From positions 1 to 64,000 of the forward strand of contig CAZUAQ010000010.1 of NCBI GenBank assembly GCA_964618455.1: a DNA stretch of 64,000 nt, given 5' to 3'. Made by a program: the position numbers and the translations under genes. Source of the DNA: CAZUAQ01 sp964618455. Its GTDB lineage: Bacteria; Planctomycetota; Phycisphaerae; UBA1845; PWPN01. Under the pieces are notes generated by a model. The model was not told where the DNA came from. It saw only the letters and a list, made by a program, of their open reading frames with translations, and did no database searches. Shown piece by piece: positions 9,008-17,516 of this stretch. Every line of letters starts with the position of its first letter. The first letter of the stretch is position 1.

Positions 9008-9055
9008 CTCCAGAGTCCTCCTGCGTTTGCTGTGGTGTCCCTTGTCATGTCAGGC

Positions 9056-9796
9056 TTATTCCGGATCGGTCTCGGTAACCTGCACGAATTCCTTGCGCGA
9101 GATCACTTCGGCAGTCCCGTTCTTCATGCCGACGATGGCGACCGGCTGCCCGGCCGGGAAGGTGTCGTCCGCGCGTTTGCTTCGTGCGGGCACGTATCGC
9201 GTGCGCCCACGCACATGCGTCGCCACTTCGCCACGCTCGGGTGGCGCGATGGCGATGGTGACCCGTGCCGCCTTGCGCAGGTATTCCGTGGCGTTGATGG
9301 CGTCGTTGCCGCCCGAGCTGTGCAGGTAGCGCACCGCCTGGTGGACCGACTGACCGATCATGAGTCCGCCGATGAACGCCACCGCGAAGACCACACCCGT
9401 ACCGTATCCGCTGAGCGTGCCCATCACCGTGCCGATGAAGCCGAACGTGGCGGCGAAGAACACGAAGAATCGCATGGAAAGCCATTCGGCCACGGAGAAG
9501 CCCGATCCGTGCGCTCCGGCATGCGCGGCATCCAGTCCGTCCAGATCGACATCGCCCGCGTCGAAGTCGACGCCGTCGGCGGGCATCTCCATGTCGAAAT
9601 CCGCATCGAACTCGGCGTCCAGATCGAGATCCAGATCGGCATCGGCTTCGAAATCCCCCCCGTCATCGCCGCCCGACGCGAGCGAGATGAGGATCATGCC
9701 GCCGCCGACCACCAGGCAGATCACGTACAGGGCCGAAAGCCCGGTCCAGACGACCGCAACACACTGCATCAACACTAGGCCATCACTCGTGGACAT
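9056..9796 (-). CDS. NfeD/YqiJ-like membrane protein with Asp-rich loop
   Basis: A 246-residue protein. The start at 9796 (MSTSDGLVLMQ) is preferred over an upstream in-frame start because GAGAGGAG precedes it. A first membrane segment (LYVICLVVGGGMILISLA) is followed by a ~45-residue acidic stretch dominated by alternating Asp with Leu, Phe or Ala (about residues 44-90). Two more hydrophobic segments follow (FFVFFAATFGFIGTVMG and GVVFAVAFIGGLMIG), then a C-terminal OB-fold-like domain with VATHVRGRTRYVPARS and GQPVAIVGMKNGTAEV. NfeD-type proteins are encoded with flotillins and probably modulate their assembly. The acidic loop could bind divalent cations; that is an inference. Confidence 0.85.
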   Translation of the reverse strand: MSTSDGLVLMQCVAVVWTGLSALYVICLVVGGGMILISLASGGDDGGDFEADADLDLDLDAEFDADFDMEMPADGVDFDAGDVDLDGLDAAHAGAHGSGFSVAEWLSMRFFVFFAATFGFIGTVMGTLSGYGTGVVFAVAFIGGLMIGQSVHQAVRYLHSSGGNDAINATEYLRKAARVTIAIAPPERGEVATHVRGRTRYVPARSKRADDTFPAGQPVAIVGMKNGTAEVISRKEFVQVTETDPE

Positions 9797-9970
9797 GAGG
9801 GTTGCTCCTCTCACGGAGGAACCCGGGGCGCACTTCACTCGACCCCGGTGCTTCTCCCGCAAGTGAAGTGTACCCCAACCTCGATTTGCGTGCCATTAGA
9901 AGAATGGCGTTTGTTTCAACCCTGGATCAAAGCAATCCTATCGCGTGATGCCGGAAACCGGGATTTCCGC

Positions 9971-11461
9971 TCATGGGTTGCCTTCGAAAGCCTGGGCATC
10001 GTGGCGATCCACATCGCCGTCCTGATCGAGATCGGCCGCCACGCACGCTTCGTCGATTCCGGCCTCGCTCAAGGTCTTCATGCATTGTTTCAGGAGGTCG
10101 CGATCGTTGTGATCCACGCGTCCATCCCCGTTGAGGTCCTTCCGGCTCTGGGTCAGCCCGTAGTCGTTCGTGTATTCGACGATGGACATGGCCAGGTCCG
10201 CCTTTTCATGCGGCTTACCGTTCACGTAGGCATGGCCCGGGACATCTTCGTTCATCTGCCACGTGTTGACGTCGGGGGAGGTCCATTCGAGGTAGTACAT
10301 TCGGCCCGGCTCGAGTCGGACCTCGTCGCGCTCCCACACTGCCACGGCGCGCGCCTGGGCAACCAGCGCCACACCGTGACCGGTCTTTTTCGGGCCGATC
10401 GGCTGACCGCCGGGCTGGTCGTACAGCTGGAACGTCACGGGATGCGCCGGTGGATGAAACTCGCCGGTCGCAAAGACCGCTTCGACCGCCGCCAGGCTTG
10501 TTCCGCTCGCCTTGAACGTCTGTCCGTGCGAGGTACCGGTGCCGATCAGCGTGCTGAACTGCTGCGTGGTGACCGGCGCGTAGTTGCACAGCGTGCCCGG
10601 CGCGCCGCCGCTGACGTAACCGTACGCGTCGAGATCCTTCCGCTCCATGCCGTCTACCCAGAGGTGGCCATGGGCGTAGCCATCCCCGGTATCCTGACGT
10701 ACCACCATTGAGAACGTTTTCGACTGTGAACTCGGGTCGCGCCAGAAGCGCATGGCGTAAGTCTTGCCGGGGGCAAGCTTCACTTCCTCGCTGCGATACG
10801 CCACCCAGAAGATGTGGATGATCGGGTCCGTGCCCTGCGACAGAAACCGCGACCGTACCGGCGAGATACGACGCCACGATTCCGGCGGCCCCTCATTCGG
10901 TTCATGAATCGCGTAGTTAAGCGTCAGGAAGTAGTGATCACCGGACTTACCCGCGAGCTTGGTGGCGACGCGCGTGACGTCGTTGCCCTCCGCGCGGAAG
11001 GTCTGGTAGAAATCGCTGCCCCACAGCCACGGCGAATCGCTCCACTCGGTATGGGCCTTATCGAATATGACGGAGTAGTGCGCGGGCGTGTTCAACCGCG
11101 CGCCGTCGAGTTTTTTCTCACCGCCGGGGATCTCGAGGTTCATGTGACAGGCGAAGGCAGGGATGTTGTCGTAGCTCAGCGCGGCCAGGGCGTACTCGCC
11201 CTTCGGGAAGCCTTGCTCGACGAAGGCGGGTTTGATCCCGAACCAGCCTGGCGGATTGTCGATGGTCGGCGCGCCGAATCCGAAACCCGGGCCGAGCGGG
11301 CAGACGTAGATATTCTGCTTGGACCAGTGATGAGGCGTCGCGTCGCGACCGGTCAGGCCGTCGGTCGTCAGCATGCCCTGCACCGCCTCGGCGGCGTGAA
11401 GGGTCGGCGTTATGCCATTGCATAAGAACACGATCAACGTCAGACGAAATGCAATTCTCAT
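9971..11461 (-). CDS. Secreted protein with C-terminal dockerin-like EF-hand repeats
   Basis: A 496-residue exported protein with a clear signal peptide (MRIAFRLTLIVFLCNGI then LHAAEA). The middle contains beta-rich segments (for example MYYLEWTSPDV and KLAPGKTYAMRFWRDPS), suggestive of concanavalin-like or DUF-type modules that I cannot assign. The C-terminus has two calcium-loop repeats, DLNGDGRVDHND and DLDQDGDVDRHD, as in dockerin type I modules. GGGAGGA precedes the ATG. It lies 82 nt after the JAMM protease gene on the same strand, so it may be a distal part of the sulfur operon, but its product looks unrelated. No terminator is obvious between them. Confidence 0.75.
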   Translation of the reverse strand: MRIAFRLTLIVFLCNGITPTLHAAEAVQGMLTTDGLTGRDATPHHWSKQNIYVCPLGPGFGFGAPTIDNPPGWFGIKPAFVEQGFPKGEYALAALSYDNIPAFACHMNLEIPGGEKKLDGARLNTPAHYSVIFDKAHTEWSDSPWLWGSDFYQTFRAEGNDVTRVATKLAGKSGDHYFLTLNYAIHEPNEGPPESWRRISPVRSRFLSQGTDPIIHIFWVAYRSEEVKLAPGKTYAMRFWRDPSSQSKTFSMVVRQDTGDGYAHGHLWVDGMERKDLDAYGYVSGGAPGTLCNYAPVTTQQFSTLIGTGTSHGQTFKASGTSLAAVEAVFATGEFHPPAHPVTFQLYDQPGGQPIGPKKTGHGVALVAQARAVAVWERDEVRLEPGRMYYLEWTSPDVNTWQMNEDVPGHAYVNGKPHEKADLAMSIVEYTNDYGLTQSRKDLNGDGRVDHNDRDLLKQCMKTLSEAGIDEACVAADLDQDGDVDRHDAQAFEGNP

Positions 11462-11543
11462 CGAAGGTTATCCTCCCGGAAGGCGACGAAACTCACTACA
11501 GCAGAGATACAGGATACCCGTGTTCGTACCACACCGCCTGCTT

Positions 11544-11972
11544 TCAGTCGGGATCAAATTCCAACTCCATTTCGCTCCACGCACACGATGTCTCATCCAA
11601 GAACCAGCCGCGGATCGGTCGATCCTGCGTGGGCTCTAAAGAGACGATCACATAGAGCACGTCGGGCCACGCGCGGGAGGTGTCGAATTTGGAGGGGACG
11701 GCGGACGCGTCGGGATGCGAATGGTAGTAGCCCACGATGTCGATCTCTCGCCCGCGGGCGTCGCGCTGCAGACGGAGTTGCGCGCGGGCGTCGAGTTCGT
11801 AGCGGTGCGATCGATCGCCTTCCCAGGCGTTGGGCACGGCATGCACCTCGTGAATCTCGATCCGACCGACCGCGCTCACCCCCATCAGCACGCCGCAGCA
11901 CTCCTCGGGCGCCGCCGCGCGGGCGTGATCGAGCAGGACTTCACGATGCGCGTGGGACAGCACGACTTTCAT
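11544..11972 (-). CDS. JAMM/MPN+ metallopeptidase (M67), Mec+/HcyD-like
   Basis: A 142-residue single-domain zinc peptidase. The JAMM signature is complete: Glu24 in PEECCG, His84 and His86 in HSHP, Ser94 and Asp97 in SKFD, with the HxHx10D spacing. Mycobacterial Mec+ cuts cysteine from the CysO-cysteine adduct, and Wolinella HcyD trims a sulfur carrier tail. Here the carrier (15691-15966) already ends in GG, so an adduct-releasing role like Mec+ fits better than tail trimming. The gene is 9 nt downstream of the cysteine desulfurase-like gene, which suggests translational coupling. Substrate assignment is inferred from context. Confidence 0.88.
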   Translation of the reverse strand: MKVVLSHAHREVLLDHARAAAPEECCGVLMGVSAVGRIEIHEVHAVPNAWEGDRSHRYELDARAQLRLQRDARGREIDIVGYYHSHPDASAVPSKFDTSRAWPDVLYVIVSLEPTQDRPIRGWFLDETSCAWSEMELEFDPD

Positions 11973-11981
11973 GGGCAGCGC

Positions 11982-13121
11982 CTAAAGGACCACCTGGTTC
12001 AGGGCATCAATGAGGACATCGATCTCCTCGGCAGTATTGAAATGCCCCGGGCTGACGCGGACCGCCCCGTCGGGGAAAGTGCCGAGTTCCTCGTGAATGT
12101 ACGGCGAACAGTGCAGGCCCGGCCGCACGGCCACCTGGAAGGAATCGTCCAGGATGGTGCCCAGCTCCGCCGGGGCAAGTCCCTCGGCGGTGAAGGCGAC
12201 GACGCCGCATCGGCGTGAGGCATCCTGGCTGCCCAGCAGCGTGAACCGATCGTCATCTTCCAGGGCCTGCGTGATCCTGGCGGCCAGGGTGCGCTCATGC
12301 TCAAGGGCGTTCTCAAACCCGAAGTCGTTCACGAATCCGATCGACGCCCCGAGCCCTGCCACACCGACGGTGTTCGGCGTTCCGCCCTCGAGCCAGTACG
12401 GATACAGGTGCGGCTGCGTGGGCGATGAGGAATCGCCACCCGTACCACCCTCGCGGAACGGTTTCGGATCCACACGCTCGCCGACGTAGAGCGCGCCGGT
12501 GCCCGTCGGCCCCAGCAAGGCCTTGTGACCGGGGAACGCCAGCAGATCGACGTTCATCTTTCGCACCGAGATCGGTACGAGTCCGATCGATTGCGCCGCA
12601 TCCAGCAGAAACAGCACGTCTGCTTCCCGCGCGATGCGTCCGATCTCCTCGGCGGGCTGAATCGTGCTCAGCACGTTGCTGCAATGCGTGCACGCGATCA
12701 ACCGCGTCTTCGGCGTGAGGGCCTGGCGGATCGCATCGGGGTCGATGAACCCGCCCTCGCTCATCGGCAAACGCGTGAGCGTGATGAAACCATTATCGGC
12801 CATCGCCTGCAGCGGGCGCGACACACTGTTGTGCTCGAGCGTGGTGGTGATGACATGATCGCCCTCGCAGACGACACCCTTGATGGCGATATTCAGCGCG
12901 TCGGTGCCGTTCATCGTCAGCACCATGCGGTGGGCATCGGTCCCGTCGATGATTTGTGTGAGCTTGGCGCGGACGTTGTCGAGCATGTTCTCGGCGGCGA
13001 CGGCCATGCGATGCCCGGATCGTCCGGGGTTGGCGGCATCTTCCGCGAGAAAGCGCGCCATCTCCCCCGCCACGTTGGGGGGCTTCGGCCAACTTGTTGC
13101 CCCGTTGTCCAGGTAAATCAT
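11982..13121 (-). CDS. Cysteine desulfurase family protein (class V aminotransferase fold)
   Basis: A 379-residue PLP enzyme of the NifS/SufS-like group (TIGR01977-type). PLP contacts include the His in TTLEHNSV and Asp in LLDAAQS. The Schiff-base Lys is Lys200 in FPGHKALLGPTG, and the likely persulfide Cys is Cys338 in RPGLHCSP, followed by VRVSPGHFNTAEEID typical of this subfamily. It would take sulfur from cysteine and hand it to the MoeB-like protein or carrier. The start chosen is ATG at 13121 (MIYLDNGATS); a TTG six codons upstream is possible. GAGG lies 12 nt before the ATG. It is a member of the SAM-riboswitch operon. Confidence 0.9.
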   Translation of the reverse strand: MIYLDNGATSWPKPPNVAGEMARFLAEDAANPGRSGHRMAVAAENMLDNVRAKLTQIIDGTDAHRMVLTMNGTDALNIAIKGVVCEGDHVITTTLEHNSVSRPLQAMADNGFITLTRLPMSEGGFIDPDAIRQALTPKTRLIACTHCSNVLSTIQPAEEIGRIAREADVLFLLDAAQSIGLVPISVRKMNVDLLAFPGHKALLGPTGTGALYVGERVDPKPFREGGTGGDSSSPTQPHLYPYWLEGGTPNTVGVAGLGASIGFVNDFGFENALEHERTLAARITQALEDDDRFTLLGSQDASRRCGVVAFTAEGLAPAELGTILDDSFQVAVRPGLHCSPYIHEELGTFPDGAVRVSPGHFNTAEEIDVLIDALNQVVL

Positions 13122-13163
13122 ATCGAACGTTTGCCTCAATGTTGGGTATCGCCGTTTCCGGCG

Positions 13164-14237
13164 TCAAGATCCGATGTACCGCGCGTAGATCGTTCGCGCG
13201 ACTTCCGGCTTGTCCGTCCCTTTGACGATGGCGCGGCCGTCGGCAAAGACGGTCAGTTCGTACTCGGGCAACTGGGCCTTGAGCATGAACGCGTTGAAGC
13301 GCGGCGTACCGCCCTCGGCATCCTTGACCTTCTGGGCGATGGTCGGAAAGTCGATGCGAATCCCTTCCGGCGGCGTGACCTGTACGGCATTGCGGCCGCA
13401 CAGCGTGGTCGCGCTGCTGCCGAACTTGCCCTCGAGGAATTCGAAGTTCTTCTGCTTGCAGCAGGGGCAGTTGCCCATCTGGTAAGCCTTCTGCACCTTG
13501 AGCATCGAGAACCGCCCATCCCACGCATCGAAGTAGAGCAACCGCCGGTTCAGGGCATCCATCCGGCCCATGAGGATCTTCATCGCCTCGAGCGCCTGGT
13601 GACTGGCCACCATGTTGACGACCGGCCCAAGCACACCGGCGGTATCGCACGTCGGATTCATCTCCGGCGGCGGGGCCTGCTCGAAGATGCATCGCAGGCA
13701 CGGCGTCTCGTTCGGCAGAATCGGCATGGCCAGCCCCGTCGCGCCGATGCACGCCCCGTACACCCACGGCCGCTCCGTCTTGACCGCCACATCGTTGATC
13801 AGAAAGCGCGTCTCGAAGTTGTCGGTGCCGTCCATTAGCAGGTCGACATCCTCGCAGATGCTCTCGATGTTGCGATGGTTCACGTCCTTCACGACCGCCT
13901 CGACGGTGATGTTGGAGTTGATCCGCTGAATCTTCCGCTTGGCGGCCTCGGACTTCGGCAGGTTGCTGGCGATATCGTCCTCGTCGAAGAGCACCTGGCG
14001 CTGGAGGTTGTTGAACTCGATGAAGTCGCGATCGACGATGCGCAGGTAGCCGACGCCCGCGCGGGCCAGCGTGTTGGCCAGCACCGTCCCGAGCGCGCCG
14101 CAGCCGATCATCACGACCTTGGACTGCAGGAGCTTGCGCTGCCCTTCCTCGCCCACCGGTTCGTAGAGCATCTGCCGGGAGTACCGGGCCAGCTCGGCAT
14201 CCTGTTCAATCTTCGCCGCTTCTTTACTGATTGCCAT
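13164..14237 (-). CDS. MoeB/ThiF/HesA-family carrier-protein adenylyltransferase
   Basis: A 357-residue E1-like enzyme. The nucleotide-binding GCGALG is at residues 45-50, with IVDRDFIEFNNLQRQ just after and DGTDNFETR at 136-144, all hallmark blocks. The zinc tetrad is Cys180/Cys183 and Cys257/Cys260, and PTCDTAGVLGP contains the conserved Cys197. The last ~90 residues are not a rhodanese, unlike mycobacterial MoeZ, but a small domain with ELTVFADGRAIVKGT shared by related ThiF/HcyF-type proteins. It should adenylate the C-terminal Gly of the carrier encoded upstream in the same operon. Sulfur would then have to come from the desulfurase-like protein or sulfide. Confidence 0.92.
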   Translation of the reverse strand: MAISKEAAKIEQDAELARYSRQMLYEPVGEEGQRKLLQSKVVMIGCGALGTVLANTLARAGVGYLRIVDRDFIEFNNLQRQVLFDEDDIASNLPKSEAAKRKIQRINSNITVEAVVKDVNHRNIESICEDVDLLMDGTDNFETRFLINDVAVKTERPWVYGACIGATGLAMPILPNETPCLRCIFEQAPPPEMNPTCDTAGVLGPVVNMVASHQALEAMKILMGRMDALNRRLLYFDAWDGRFSMLKVQKAYQMGNCPCCKQKNFEFLEGKFGSSATTLCGRNAVQVTPPEGIRIDFPTIAQKVKDAEGGTPRFNAFMLKAQLPEYELTVFADGRAIVKGTDKPEVARTIYARYIGS

Positions 14238-14313
14238 GTTCCATCATTCCCAATGCGTGTGTTCCGTCTTCGCGATGCGTCCGGCGCACATTCAACCGGC
14301 GCCGGCATCGCGA

Positions 14314-15042
14314 TCAGCCGTCATCTTTGCCGAAATCCGCCAGAAAGCCGTCCGGCGGTGGTTCTTTTTCTTCTCTCACCTTGCTCACGTCGACGTTCAT
14401 CGGCGGCGGTGTGACGCCCTTCCGGCGTGCGGGATCCTGCGCCTGCTGCTGCCCTGATGGATTCGTCGTCCGTCCATCTTCCTTCTGCGACACCACCCGC
14501 CGCAACGCCTCCGCCCGCGCTGCCGCCTGATCGGCATCCACGCGTTGCATCTCTCCATAGGATTCGGAGCCGATCGACCGCGCCATCATGACGGGATCAT
14601 TGCCGATCTTCAGAACACTCCGATGCGCGATGAGGTTATTCCTGGCCATGTAGATGAAGTAAGCGCCAATCGCAATGAACAGGATATCGTTCATGAAACC
14701 GTATCCCAGCATGACGAGGAGTCCACTGCTGGTTATCCAGGCGGCTCCGATGATCGCCGTGATGATGGCATCGATGACCAGCGCATACGGCACAGCCAGA
14801 AAGCAGAGTGCCGCGGCGATCAACAATGCAAAGCCGCCATATTGAATCGACCAGTTGTAGGTCACTGCAGCAAACGACAATAAAGCCGCCTCCTGCTTGG
14901 GTTCGTACAGCGCAATGACGCGCGAGACCAGAACCAGGAGAACTCCACCGATCAGCGCCGACATCGCCGCGTTGGACATCACCTGCTTCGCATACGGCGT
15001 CTTCCAGACCGAACCCGATTGTTCCTGCGGTGCTTCCTGCAT
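14314..15042 (-). CDS. Hypothetical four-helix membrane protein in the sulfur operon
   Basis: A 242-residue protein I do not recognise. The start at 15042 (MQEAPQEQ) has GAGG eight nucleotides upstream; the longer frame adds a poor N-terminus. Four hydrophobic helices are visible: AAMSALIGGVLLVLVSRVI, YGGFALLIAAALCFLAVPYA, an Ile/Ala-rich one (DAIITAIIGAAWITS) and YGFMNDILFIAIGAYFIYM. A polar cytoplasmic tail of ~90 residues ends in a Pro/Lys-rich segment. It lies between the NIL gene and the moeB-like gene with gaps of 70 and 76 nt, so it is probably cotranscribed. A transport or anchoring role for sulfur assimilation is possible but nothing in the sequence proves it. Confidence 0.65.
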   Translation of the reverse strand: MQEAPQEQSGSVWKTPYAKQVMSNAAMSALIGGVLLVLVSRVIALYEPKQEAALLSFAAVTYNWSIQYGGFALLIAAALCFLAVPYALVIDAIITAIIGAAWITSSGLLVMLGYGFMNDILFIAIGAYFIYMARNNLIAHRSVLKIGNDPVMMARSIGSESYGEMQRVDADQAAARAEALRRVVSQKEDGRTTNPSGQQQAQDPARRKGVTPPPMNVDVSKVREEKEPPPDGFLADFGKDDG

Positions 15043-15112
15043 GCCGATCCCTCGATTCTTTGCGTGTCGGTGCCCCGTGGTGATCGCGCCGCGGGCGTCC
15101 GCGGCGACCAAC

Positions 15113-15646
15113 TCACCCCTCCACGATGCTCTTCTCGATCGGTTCGACCTCCGCGCCGGTCTGCTCCAGGAAAGCGACCGCCTGGTCGACCTGGCTTTCC
15201 GGCCCTTCCAGCATCAACGCCATGATGCCGACCGTCTCGCCGGTACTCGACTGCCGCAGGTCGAACGCGACATCGAACCGGTGGGCCATCTCCCAGAGGA
15301 TCGGTGCGCGGTAATGTTCGAGCTGCCACGTTACCCAGAGTTTCCGCCCGACGCGCGGCTCGTCCTGGGAGCCGAAGGCCTTCTTCGGCCGTGGCGGAAC
15401 GTCGCCCTCGTGCGGATCGCTCTTGAGCACGTTCACGCCGACGCCATTCTTGCGAAAGAACGCCTCGGCATCCTCGACCGCCTCGCGCGAGCCCCACAGC
15501 GACAGCACGACATGCCCTTCGCGATGAGACACGTTCGCCTTGTCGAAGTTGTAGACCACGTCATGCGCCTGCCCCATCTGCCAGAGCAGGTTGCCGGTCA
15601 CCAGGTCCGTCGGGAACGTCAATTCCAATGTGTGTTCAATCGCCAC
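15113..15646 (-). CDS. Tandem NIL-domain protein
   Basis: A 177-residue cytoplasmic protein with two ferredoxin-fold NIL-like units: residues ~3-75 (LELTFPTDLVTGNLLWQM ... VLSLWGSREAVEDAEAFF) and ~103-172 (LWVTWQLEHYRAPILWEM ... MALMLEGPESQVDQAVAFL), joined by a Pro/Lys linker. NIL domains occur at the C-terminus of the MetN methionine importer and, with ferredoxin domains, in proteins needed for homocysteine formation from sulfide in methanogens. That supports a methionine or sulfur-sensing role here. The start is GTG at 15646 with AAGGA upstream. The gene follows the sulfur carrier by 44 nt. Confidence 0.85.
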   Translation of the reverse strand: MAIEHTLELTFPTDLVTGNLLWQMGQAHDVVYNFDKANVSHREGHVVLSLWGSREAVEDAEAFFRKNGVGVNVLKSDPHEGDVPPRPKKAFGSQDEPRVGRKLWVTWQLEHYRAPILWEMAHRFDVAFDLRQSSTGETVGIMALMLEGPESQVDQAVAFLEQTGAEVEPIEKSIVEG

Positions 15647-15690
15647 GCGACTCGTCCTTCATGTATCGGCACGCTTCACGCACCTTCCCA

Positions 15691-15966
15691 TTAACCGCCC
15701 GCCACCGCCTGGATAATGCTCACGTCGTCGCCTTCCTTGACCGGTGTTTCTAGGTTCTCCTGAAAGCGGATGTCCTCGTCGTTGACGAAGATATTCACGA
15801 AGCGGTTCAGTGAGCCGTCCTCCTTGAAGAGCCGCGGTTTGAACTCGGCGTACTTCCCGCAGAGCCCGTCGAGCACCTCGCCGACCGTGCCGCCCGACGC
15901 CTCGACCACGTCGTTGCCCTCGGTGAACTTGCGCAACGGTGAGGGTATTCTTACTTCAATCGCCAT
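15691..15966 (-). CDS. CysO/ThiS/MoaD-like sulfur carrier protein
   Basis: A 91-residue beta-grasp protein ending AVAGG, the exposed di-glycine that is adenylated and converted to a thiocarboxylate. The segment NRFVNIFVNDEDIRF and the ending IIQAVAGG are very close to what I recall of mycobacterial CysO, closer than to ThiS of thiamine synthesis. No tail follows the GG, so it needs no trimming. GGAGGAG lies ten nucleotides before the ATG at 15966. The gene sits directly after the PLP-enzyme gene (83-nt gap) and before the NIL gene. Carrier identity is firm; whether it feeds cysteine, homocysteine or another product is inferred from the riboswitch and neighbours. Confidence 0.92.
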   Translation of the reverse strand: MAIEVRIPSPLRKFTEGNDVVEASGGTVGEVLDGLCGKYAEFKPRLFKEDGSLNRFVNIFVNDEDIRFQENLETPVKEGDDVSIIQAVAGG

Positions 15967-16049
15967 GTCTGTCGTCTCCTCCACATGCCGTCTCGCGATT
16001 CCGAGTCGCGACGCTATTGCCATTCTCCTGTCCTCGATGCCCGTCGATT

Positions 16050-17300
16050 TCAACCCACGCCGGCCGTCTCGCGCCGGGCGCGGATGATCTCGTCGAACGC
16101 GCTGAGCTTCGGCGGAATCACCGGCGGTTCCTCGAGCCGGTCCACGACTGCCTCGATGGTCTTGAGTCCCTGGCCGGTCACGCTGATGACGATGGACTCG
16201 TCGCGCGGGATGCGGCCCTGCTCGATGAGCTTCTTCGTCACCGCCACGGTCGTTCCACCGGCGGGCTCGGTCCAGAGCCCTTCGCACTCGGCCAGTTCCT
16301 TGATGCCGTCCACGATCTCGTCGTCGGTGACGCTCTCGGCCCAGCCGCCGGATTCCTGCACCGCCTGGACCACGTAGTAGCCGTCGGCGGGGTTGCCGAT
16401 GGCGATCGACTTGGCCAGCGTGTTCGGTTTCTGCGGGGCGATGAGATCGGTGCCCTCGTGAACGGCCTTGACCACCGGATTGCAGCCGCCCGCCTGCGCG
16501 GAATACACCTTGCACGGCGTATCCTCGACCAGTCCGATCTTCACGAACTCGCGGAACGCCTTGTGCACCTTGGGCAGGATCGTTCCCCCGGCGGTCGGCA
16601 CCACGATATGCTGCGGCAGACGCCACCCGAGCTGTTCCGCCACCTCGTAACCATAGGTCTTCGCGCCCTCGGTGTAGTACGGCCGAAGGTTCACGTTGAC
16701 GATCGCCCAGCCGTACTTGTCGGCGATTTCCGCGCAGAGGCGGTTCACGTCGTCGTAGTTGCCCTCGATCTTGACCATGTGGGGCTTGTAGATCAACGAG
16801 CCGACGACTTTGCCCAGCTCGAGATCGTGGGGAATCATGACGTAGGCGGGCTTGCCGACGTGGGCGGAGTGGGCAGCGACGCTGTTGGCCAGGTTGCCCG
16901 TGCTCGCACAGCCGAAGGTGTCGAAGCCGAACTCCAGCCCCTTGCTGATGGCCACGCTGACCACGCGCTCCTTGTAGGACAGCGTGGGCACGTTGACCGA
17001 GTCGTCCTTGATGTACAACTCGCGGCAGCCCCACCGCGCGCCAAGGTTCTTCGCCCGACGAAGCGGCGTCCAGCCGGAATGTTCTCCCGTGGCAGGCTCG
17101 CCTTCGACGGGCAGCAGATCACGGTAACGCCACAACGAGGCCGGGCCGGCCGCGATCGACTCGCGCGTCACCTTGCCCTTCATGGCCTCGTAATCGTATT
17201 CCACCTCGACCGGTCCGAAACACATGTCGCAGACGTGAATCGGCTCGATGGGATATCGTTGACCGCACTCCCGGCACTTCAGCCCGATGACATAACTCAT
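16050..17300 (-). CDS. Threonine synthase-like fold-type II PLP enzyme
   Basis: A 416-residue enzyme of the threonine synthase family. An N-terminal zinc ribbon has Cys9/Cys12 and Cys24/Cys27. The PLP Lys is Lys110 in VPTLSYKER, where family members usually read NPTxSFKDR. The substrate-binding block STGNLANS follows, and the glycine loop is PTAGGT. The normal reaction is O-phosphohomoserine to threonine. Here the gene is first in a SAM-I riboswitch operon with a CysO-like carrier and JAMM protease, so it could instead accept carrier thiocarboxylate, as CysM does with O-phosphoserine. No hom or thrB is nearby. The start at 17300 has AGGA seven nucleotides upstream; a longer frame runs into the riboswitch leader. 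Confidence 0.9.
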   Translation of the reverse strand: MSYVIGLKCRECGQRYPIEPIHVCDMCFGPVEVEYDYEAMKGKVTRESIAAGPASLWRYRDLLPVEGEPATGEHSGWTPLRRAKNLGARWGCRELYIKDDSVNVPTLSYKERVVSVAISKGLEFGFDTFGCASTGNLANSVAAHSAHVGKPAYVMIPHDLELGKVVGSLIYKPHMVKIEGNYDDVNRLCAEIADKYGWAIVNVNLRPYYTEGAKTYGYEVAEQLGWRLPQHIVVPTAGGTILPKVHKAFREFVKIGLVEDTPCKVYSAQAGGCNPVVKAVHEGTDLIAPQKPNTLAKSIAIGNPADGYYVVQAVQESGGWAESVTDDEIVDGIKELAECEGLWTEPAGGTTVAVTKKLIEQGRIPRDESIVISVTGQGLKTIEAVVDRLEEPPVIPPKLSAFDEIIRARRETAGVG

Positions 17301-17458
17301 GCCTGACTTCCTGCTTTCGTGGCCCATGCTCCCGGGCGGTATGCCGAGAGACAGGATTGGACACCGACCCGCTGCAATCCCGAACGAAAGACCCCAGGCA
17401 TCTTGTCGAAAGGGGAGGTCTGGGCAAGGCCGGCAAGGTTCCGAAGGCATGCCGCCAC

Positions 17459-17494
17459 AAAAAAACCTCTTTCCACCCGGTGGGAGAAAGAGGT
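17459..17494 (-). terminator. Riboswitch expression-platform terminator
   Basis: Minus strand: ACCTCTTTC pairs perfectly with GAAAGAGGT around an inner CCCACCGGGTG, followed by a run of seven T residues. It lies just after the SAM-I aptamer and before the threonine synthase-like start, which fits ligand-induced transcription termination. Confidence 0.92.
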
Positions 17495-17516
17495 CCGATT
17501 CGCTGAAAGGAATGGG

